Shown here: piece after piece, positions 54,601 through 63,600 of the stretch | Numbering within the stretch: the stretch's first letter is position 1 | How the letters are laid out: every line of letters starts with the position of its first letter | Assembly: GCF_015278255.1 (NCBI RefSeq) | Contig: NZ_JADIJC010000004.1 | Coordinates: 124,001 to 188,000 of the forward strand | Direction of reading: 5' to 3' | From: Microbacterium hibisci | Lineage (GTDB): Bacteria > Actinomycetota > Actinomycetes > Actinomycetales > Microbacteriaceae | Length of the DNA: 64,000 nt | Program-made: the position numbers and the translations under genes | The notes under the pieces: model-generated | Told to the model about the DNA's origin: nothing | The model's input: only the letters and a program-made list of their open reading frames with translations | Database searches by the model: none

Positions 54601-57600
54601 CGACACCTCGCCGCCGGCGCCGCTGAGGCCGATCGCGATGCTCACGCTCGTGTTGCGGGTGCGGAGGATGTCGGCCGTGGAGTCCGCCGACACTGTGACG
54701 CCGGCGCTCGTCGAGGTCACGTGCGACCCGAGGATGTGGGCGAGCACGTCGTTCGAGATCGTGTTGGTGAGCCGTGCGATGACGGCGGAGACGCCGATCG
54801 CCGAGACCTGGACGCCGACGCTGATGAGGGCGGCGTCGACGATCGAGACGTCCTTCGCGGTGACCGATACCGGGCCGACCGCGGTGACGTCCGACCGCAC
54901 GATCTGTGCGGCGGTGTGCCCTTCGACGGTGTTGTCGCCGACGATCCCGATGCCGACCCCGCCGATCGAGATGGGCACCTGCGAGACCTGGATCGAGACG
55001 CCGACCGAGACGGCGCCGGCTTCGGCCCAGAGCTTGCGGAAGGACTCCGCCTCGACCGACACACCGCCGGCGCTGTTGACGGACGAGTGGCGGACGAGGG
55101 CGTCGACCGCCCCGTCGATGATGTTGGAGGCCAGGGCGACGGCGATCGACACATTCAGCGACAGCCCGCCCTCGCTCATGCCGAGCGCGACCGAGAGGGC
55201 GCCGACGCCCATGCGGGCGGTGATCGTCGCCGAGTCCTTCGCCGAGACGACGAGTCCGCCGGTGCCGATCTGCACCGCGGCGGTGCGGCCGGAGACGCTC
55301 GTGACCGCGGCGTCGATCGCGGCCAGCACGACGCTCGTGACGCTGTTGCCGGCCCACGTGACAGCGACGGCGCCTGCGAAGCCGACACCCGAGCCGATGT
55401 TGAGCTTGCTCGAGCCGGCACCGGCCATCGTCAGGGTGTCGATGACGGCGGCGGCGTCGGCGGCGATGCGGGCCGAGACCGCATCGACGAGGGATGCCGC
55501 GACCCGCGCGATGAGCGTCGTCGTGACGCGGGACTCGCCCACCGAGATGCCGGCGCTCAGCGCCGCCCCGCTGCCGTCGCCGTTGGAGAAGGCGAGGGTG
55601 AGCGCGAAGCCGCCGGCGTCGGAGTGGATCTTCGAGCGATCGGTCGCGGTGACCATGAGGGCACCGGCACGGGCGACCGCGTGCGCGCCGCCCCGCAGTT
55701 CGGCCGTGATGGCGCGGGTGATCGTGTTGATCGCGACCGAGAGGCCCGCCGACAGGTCGAGGCCGTTGGAGTCCCCGCTGCCGAAGTGGAAGGCGGCGGC
55801 GATGCCGAGGGCGAGGACGTCGATGGTGGTCTGCTCGGTGGTGCCGGCCGAGATCGTCACGCTGTCGCCGTGCACGGTCGTGCCGTCGACGATCGCCTGC
55901 ACCTCGCTGTCGATGGTGTTCAGGGCGACCGCGATGCCCAGCGCGAGGTTGAAGCCGCTGCCCTTGCCGAGCGCCAGCATGAGGCCGAGGGCACCCGCGT
56001 CGGCGATGATCTTCGACACGTCGTGGGCGGTCACCGTGACGGGGCCTGCCGACGTGGTGACGGTCTGCGTCTCGGTGCCGTTCTCGATGAGGGCGCGGAC
56101 CGCGATGACGATGACGTTGCTCGCACCGGCCCCGCCCCCGGCGAGGTTGAAGCCGCCGGTGGATCCGATGCGGCCGTTGACCGCACCGCCGAGGACGAGT
56201 GCATCGATCGTCTGCGCCGACACGGCCGAGACGGTCACGCCGGTGGCCGCCGAGACGGCCGAGGCGTCGATGACGGCCTCGATGACGTTGCGGTGGCGCG
56301 TCGCCGGCTGACCCGGGTCGTGCGTGTAGATCTCGTTGATCGCGACGCCGACGCCGAGGCCGCCGCTGAAGCCGGCCTTGTCGCCCGATCCGAAGGCCGC
56401 GGCGACGCCGACGCCGGCGCCGTCGGCGTGAATGGTCGAAGTGTCGGACGCCCGGACCGTCACCGCGCCCGCCGTGGACGTCACGGCGCTGTTCACGATG
56501 GCCGCGCGCACCGTCGGCACGGCGGCTGCGGCATCCCATCGTCCGCCGATGCTGTTGAACGCGCCGGCGCCGCCGCCGGCGAGCTGGAGCGTCGGGTTGC
56601 TCGTGGCCACCGCCACGGCGACGCCGAACGTGAGCGCCGAGATCGTCGCCGAGGCGATGCTCGAGACCACCACGTCGCGCAGCGCCGTCAGCGTCGACCC
56701 CGAGACGAGGGCGAGGGTCTCACCGGCCACGTCGTTGATCGCGACGCCGATGCCGACCGCGATGTTCGGCGTCTGCCCGCTCTGGCGGAAGTCGAGCGCG
56801 AATCCCACGCCCCCGGCGTCGGCGGTGATGATCGCGGTGCTCGCCGCGTCCACCAGGACGCCCGCGCCGGTCGCCGTGACGGTGCTGCCGACGATCGTCG
56901 CCCGGACGATCTGATCGATGGTGTTGCCCGAGCCCGCGCCCCCGCCGCTGATCGGGTCGGTGCTCGCGGCCCCCGCCATGGTGACCGCGAGGATGGTGGG
57001 CGACGACTTCGCGGCGACGACCACCGCGTGCCGGGGGCCGGAGCCCGCCCGCGGGTCGTCGGCGAGGGCGCCGGTCGTCGAGACCGTCACGCCCGAGATC
57101 ATGGCGCGCACGTCGGAGGCGACGGTGTTGTCGGCCACCGAGATCCCGAGCACGCCGCTGAGGCCCGACCGGGCGGGCTTGCTCGCCGAGATCGCGAGCG
57201 CGCCCGCGCCGGCGACGATCGACGCGGTGCTCTCGGCCTGCACCAGCACGCCGCGGGCGGCGATCACCGACGAGCCGACCGGCGAGTTCGCCACCTGGTC
57301 GAGGATCGACGCCTCGACCACGCTGTCGACGATGTTGATCAGCACCGACCCCGCACCCGCGAGCCTGGTCCCCGTGCCCGCCGCCGAGATCGCGAGCCCG
57401 ACGGCGACGCCGAGCACCGAGCCGCCGGCGATGGCACGCACCGCGACGTCGCCGGCGGTGGTGATGTCGGTGTCGTCGATCCGCGCTCGGGTGGTGGTGT
57501 CGACCTCGTTGTAGCCGAGCGCGGCAGCGACCGCGGTGCCGCCGCCGACGGTGATCCCGCCCGCGGCGGCGATCGAGAAGATGCCGGTGCCGTCTGTCGC

Positions 57601-60600
57601 GGCCACGGTGACCTGCAGGGGACCCGCTCCCGAGACCGTGCTGCTCGTGAGGAGCGCCTCGGTCACCGCGACGACGATGTTGATCGCCATCATGAAGCCG
57701 AGCCCGAGCGTGGTCTTCGGGCCGAGTGCCCCTCCGATGCCCGCGCCCACGGCATAGATGCGCGGATCGGTGGCGGTGTTGACGTTGTCGGCCGTGACGG
57801 CGAACGTGTCACCTCCGACCATGAGCCGCGAGTCCGCGACCACCGCGCGGGTGATCGTGGGACGCTCGTCGGTTCCCAGGAGGTTCAGGCCCACACCGAG
57901 CCCCACGCCGGCCTTGCCACCGAAGGCGATGCCACCCCCGACGGCGATGATGCGCGAGCGGTCCAGCGCGCTGACGACCAGGTCGCCGCCGACGGTCGCG
58001 ACCATCCCGCGGAGGGTGGCCTCGGTGACGTTGAAGACGACGTTCGCCGAGAACGAGCCCGCGACGCTCATGCTGTCGTTGCCGACCACGCCGGCCATGC
58101 CCGCCGCGATCGAGACGAGGTCGCCGCCGCGGACCGCCGTGACGGCGACGTCGCCCGAGGTGACGGCATCCGTCTTCACGATGAAGGCTCGCGCGGTGAT
58201 GTCGAGATCGTTGAGGCTGAACGCGCCCGCGATCGACTTCGCGCTGTCGAGTTTGCTCACGACGAACGCGGCGGCGCCCGTGACCGACAGCTGCAAGAAC
58301 TCGGCGGTCGCGGTGACGGCGATGCGTCCGGCGCGGATGATCCCGGCGTCGGCGATCGAGGCCTGGACGACGTCACGGACGATGTTGACGGATGCCGCGC
58401 CAGCGACGCCGACGCCGGTCGTGGGCGTCTGGACCTGGGTGCCGAGCACCTGCAGCGCCTTCTGCGGCGTGCCCGCCGGCGGCGTCGCCGCGGCCGGCGT
58501 CGAGACGGAGCCGGCGACCGCGAAGGCCCACAGATCGCCGTTCAGCTTCGCGAGGACGTCGACCTCCTCGTCGACGGTGATGTTGCCCACGTCGCGGGCC
58601 ACGCCCGTGGTGGCGGCCACCGCGTCGGGCGAGCCGATCACGGCCTTCGTCGTGCGGTCGAGGTCGTTGATGGCGACGGAAAGGCCCACGCCGACACCGG
58701 TGCCGACCGCGATGCCGCCGACCCAGGTCACCTGGGTCATCAGGTCGCCGGCGTAGAGGCGCACGTTGCGGCCGGTGACGATCGCGTCCGACGAGAGCCA
58801 CACGAGCGTGTCGCTGGTCTGGCCGACGTACGCGACCGAGCCGGCGACGGTGAGCTGCCCGCCCTGGCTTCCCGCCTGGACGAAGTCGAGGTGGAAGATC
58901 GCCTCCTCGGCCTTCATGTTGAAGCCGCCGTCGGAGCCGCTGTAGATGCACGAGGGGTCGGTGTCGCCGGCGTCGTCGATGCACGTGCCGCCGCCGACGA
59001 TCGCGTGGGTCGTGTTGTCCTGGACGAAGACGTAGAACGACCCGCCCGCACCGCCGCGCTTGCCGCCGCCGCTGATCGAGGGACGCTGCAGGCGGTCGAC
59101 GTCGAGCAGCTTGCCCTTCTCGTCGAGGTCGATGTCGGGCAGCGAGAAGTTGCCCGTCATGGTCATCAGCTGCTGGTAGTTGGTGGCCTCGACCGAGAGC
59201 ACCTGCTCGTTCGTGTCGTTGTCATGGCCGGAGTGGCGCCACGCCAGGTCCTGGTTGATCCGGACCGATCCCTCGACCGTGGCGATCGCGGTGTTCGTGA
59301 GCGAGAGCACCGTGACCGATCCGGCGAGTCCGATCTCATCGGCGGTCGTCGCCGCGGTCGTCCACGCGTTGAACATGCTCTGGAGTCCGAGCGTGGCGTT
59401 GAGGTAGGCGAGGACCGAGTTCCAGCCCTCGTTGCGGAGCCGGTCGACCCACTCGCCGTTGGAGAGCGGGATGTACTGGTCGAAGCGGATCAGGAACGGG
59501 TAGCTGACGTCGGCGATCACCCGGGTCGCTCGCAGCCCGTCGAGCCGCGCCCCGGTGCGCACCGTCGCCGTCGCGGTGTTCTCGAAGATGCCGATCGACA
59601 CCGCGACACTCACCGCGTTCTCGGCGCTCGTCCCGCCGGCCGACCCCACCGTCTCCTGCGGCTCGAACGTGCTGTCGCCGCTGAGCGTGAAGCGCTGCCC
59701 GATCGTCGCCTTGATCTCGAGGTCCTCGTTGGACTGGATGACGGCGGAGGGGCCGATGACGGTGACGACCTCGTGGTCGGCGAGGATGAACGCGAGCGCA
59801 CCCGCGACGGCGAGTGTCGGGCTTGCGGCCACGCCGGGCTTGCCCTGGTTCGCGCGATACAGCTTCGTGAGGGCCGTGAAGATCGTGTCGGCGAGGTTCG
59901 CGCCGACGGTCTCTTTGAGCTCCGCCCACCGGTTCGTGTTCGAGCTCTCGCTCGAGAGCCCGGCCGTGGCCGAGGCGCCGTCAGTGGCCTCGAGCTTCGC
60001 GATGATCCCGACGCCCGTGGCGAAGCCGGTGTCGAGGACGTGCTTGGCCTCGAACGAGTACGTCCCTGCGCCGGCGGGACCGATGTCGATGAGCACCCCG
60101 GCGCGCGCCTCGTTCTCGGTCTCGGCGAGGCCGATGACCTGCGCGTCGGTGAAGCGGGTGTTGCCCTGCAGGTTCGTCTGGCTGGTGCTGGCGACGACGT
60201 AGTACGTCCGGCCGTCGACGAGGCCGTCGATCGCCGCGTTGCCGTTCTGGTGGTAGACCACGGCCTGTCCCAGCTCGAACGTGTTGAAGACGTCTTCGGT
60301 CCAGTCGAGCTTGATCGTGTTCGCCTGCGCGTCGACGTCGGAGGCGGTGAACTTCTGCTCGTTGTTGTCCCTCTCCGGAACGGCGGGGGTGCCGAGGTCG
60401 ACGACGTAGTCCGCGAGGCACTCCAGATAGGCCGCGTAGCCGTCGTCGGTGCCGCACGTGGCGGCGCGCACCGCCGCCTGCTCCGAGGCGGCCAGGGCGA
60501 TGAACACGGCTTCGTTGAAGTCGGTGGTGGCGGGGTCGTCGAGGAGGCCGACCACGTAGTAGACCCGGCCGTCGACCAGTCCCTCGATGCTCGTTCCCCG

Positions 60601-63600
60601 GCGGTTCGTGTAGGTGACGGTGTCTTCGGTGACCAGGCCGTGCGGCCCGACCAGGATCCGGTTGCCCGCCTCGTCGATGTAGCCGGGCTTCTTGACGTCG
60701 CTGACGGTCGGGTCGATCTCGATCTTGACGGTCGAGCACGGGACGGGATCCGTGCCTTCGACCATCTCGCACGGCGTCATGCGCGCGATCACCGTGCCGA
60801 GGACGGTGGTCGTGATGTCGGCATCCGACAGCTCGATCGCGAAGGCGAGCCCCGCGGTACCGTCGGCATACAGTCCGGACTCGGCTTCGGCCTCCGACTC
60901 GATCGTGCCGCCGGCGACGAGGTTCGCCGTCTTGCCCGCGTCGATGCGCGCGCCCTGCTCCACCGAGATGTTCGACGTGGCCACCGCCCGGCTGACGGCG
61001 ATCGCGATCGCGACCTGGGAGCCCCCGGGGTTGGGGATGCTCGACAGCTCACGCTCAGTGGACGAGCTGATCGAGGCGTTCGCGGTGGCGGTCGCCGTGA
61101 TGACGATGGCAGCGGTGCTCGTGACCGTCGCGTTGCGCTTGATCGTCACCGTCGCCGTGGCGGTCGCCTGGACGTAGCCGACGCTGACGAGGCTGGAGCT
61201 CGCCGTCCCGTTGGCGGCCGCCGTGGCCACGGCGTACATGCCGACCGTGTCGTCGCCGATCAGCTGGGCGGACTCGCCGATCGTGATGGTCGCGGTGGCC
61301 GCCTTGACGAGCAGCTTCACCGGCAGCGCGAGCGCACCCTCGAGCAGGCTGGTGAGAGGTTCGATGACGTAGTTGGCCACCTCGCGGCCGACGCCCAGGT
61401 ACTCGGCGAGGCTGCGGTCCTCGGCCTGCGCGATGAAGTAGATGCCGGTCGCCCGCACGTGGGCGCGATCGCCGATCGTGATCGAGACATCGCGGTCCGA
61501 GACGAAGAGGGGCGAGAGGTTCTCGGCGAAGGCGAGGCCGATCTGGCGGACCCGGAACGTGATCCATCCGGCCCCGGCGTCGATCGTGACGTCCGGGTCG
61601 ACGGTGATGTGGGCCGCGTACACCTCGAGCGTGCCGTCGTTTGTGTCGACGTCGCCCGTGAACCGCACCGAATCCGGATCGGGGTCGTCGACGAAGATGG
61701 GGAGGTCGTCGCTCAGCCGCTGGTTGCCGAAGATGTGGAACGTCGCTTCGCTCACCCAGCCGGCGGCGAGGCCGGTGACGGTGATGGTGTCGGCGCCCTC
61801 CATGCCCTCGACGACGAGCGAGACGTTCGGCACCGCGAACTCGTACGCGACCGAGACCACGCCCGAGACGGCGTCGTACCAGCCGATCGTGCCGTAGCTG
61901 ACGACCATGTGCTGGTCGTCGGGGCCGGGCGAGATCGTGATGGTGTCGTCCGACGGGCTGCCCACGATCCGGACGACGTCGGGGTCCGTGGCGAGGCCGA
62001 CGTACACGACGGGCTGCTGCCGGTCCAGCCCCGAGTACACCACCGTCCGGCCGAAGAGGGAAGCGGTGCCGGCGGCATCCGTCCCGGTCACGTTGTAGAC
62101 GGCGGCGGTGAGGGTGCCGCACGAGCCGATGCACGAGATGACCAGGGAGTCGGTGCCGCGGGCGCCACCGGAGATCGAGCCGATCGATCCGGTGGGGGTG
62201 ACGAGGTAGATGTCGGCGTTGTCGTCGGCGCCGGCGAGGTGCTCGAACGAGGAGAAGGCGATGCCGGCGACCGAACCTGAGTTCGCGCCGTCGACGGTCC
62301 AGCGCACGTAGTCGTTCGGGGGACCGCGGATGCTGTCACCCGCGCTCTGCGTGCCGATCAGCTCGCCGATGCCGGAGAACGCGCCGAACCCGACCACCGT
62401 ATTCGCGGGCGGGATGTACGAGAGCGTGATGTCGGAGCCGTCCGTGAACGGCGACGCGGCGCTCGATCCGGCCACCTGCACCGAGAGCGTGCGATACCCG
62501 GGAAGGGCAGGGATCGTGATGCCGAGGACGTCGAAGAGGATCCACTTGGTGGGATCGTTCGCGTCGGTGACGAGCAGCTGGCCCGTGCCGTGCGATGTGT
62601 CGATCCGGTCGATCGCGGCGGCGACCGTAGCGCCCGCGGCGTCGGTCACGCTGACGCGTACCTGCGTCGCCTGATTCTGCACCGCGGTGTCGAGCTGCAC
62701 CGTGCCGGGCGCCGGAACGCCCGCGGCGGTCGAGGTCGAGAACGCGGAGCTGATGTCGACCGCGCCGCCGGCGATGATCGCGACGATCGCCCCGCCGAGC
62801 GCCGAGAAGTCGAGCACATCGACCGGGGCCGTCGCCGCGGACGCGTCGACGCCGCCGCCGAACACCCCGCCCGACAGCGTGCCGCCCGACTGCACGACGA
62901 AGGTGTCGTCGCCCGTGCCCCCGACGAGGGTGCCGACGCCCGCGAACGTGATCGTCCCGGATGCGCCGGCCCACGTGAGCGTGCCGGTGTCGGCGCCGCC
63001 GATGGTCCAGGTGTTGGCCACGTCGAGCGCGACGATGATGTCGTCGCCGCCGCCGCCGTCCAGCGACGCGACGGTGCCGCCGGGTCTGAGCGCGAAGGTG
63101 TCGGCGCCCGCGCCGCCGCCGAGCTGCTCGGTGCCCGTGAAGGTGGCGAAATCGGCCGCGCCGGCATCCGCTCCGGTGATGACCCAAGAGGTGTCGACAT
63201 CGGGACCGACGAGGGTGTCGGTTCCCGCGCCGCCCTCGATGATCAGCGTGATGAGGTCGGACAGCTCCCCGACGGTGATGGTGTCGTTCCCCGCACCGCC
63301 GCGCACGGTGAGGTCGAGGGCCGCCGTCACCGAGATCCGGTGCGTCTCGCCCGAGCCGTCGGTGAACTCGACCCAGACCTCGTTGCCCTGCATCGACACA
63401 CGCATCATGTGCCCGCCGTCGTTCGCCGACACGATGCACGCCGTGCACGATTGCACGTCGACCGGTTCGAGCCCGTCGTACGCGATCGCCCCCGCGTCGC
63501 GCGTCACGACACCGGACTGCGGTCCGGTGACCTGCGATGCGACGGCGCCGGATGCTCCGGACGCCACGCTGATCGTGTCGTACCCGCCCGACCCGCCGTC

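Noticed and set aside
39292..62280. Very long plus-strand frames opposite the giant gene (39,292-42,336; 42,478-46,023; 46,276-52,542; 52,609-62,280)
   Set aside because: Their translations are Arg/Asp/Val/Glu-rich and without domains, while the minus strand shows Calx-beta, RTX-like and DUF11-like repeats in order.
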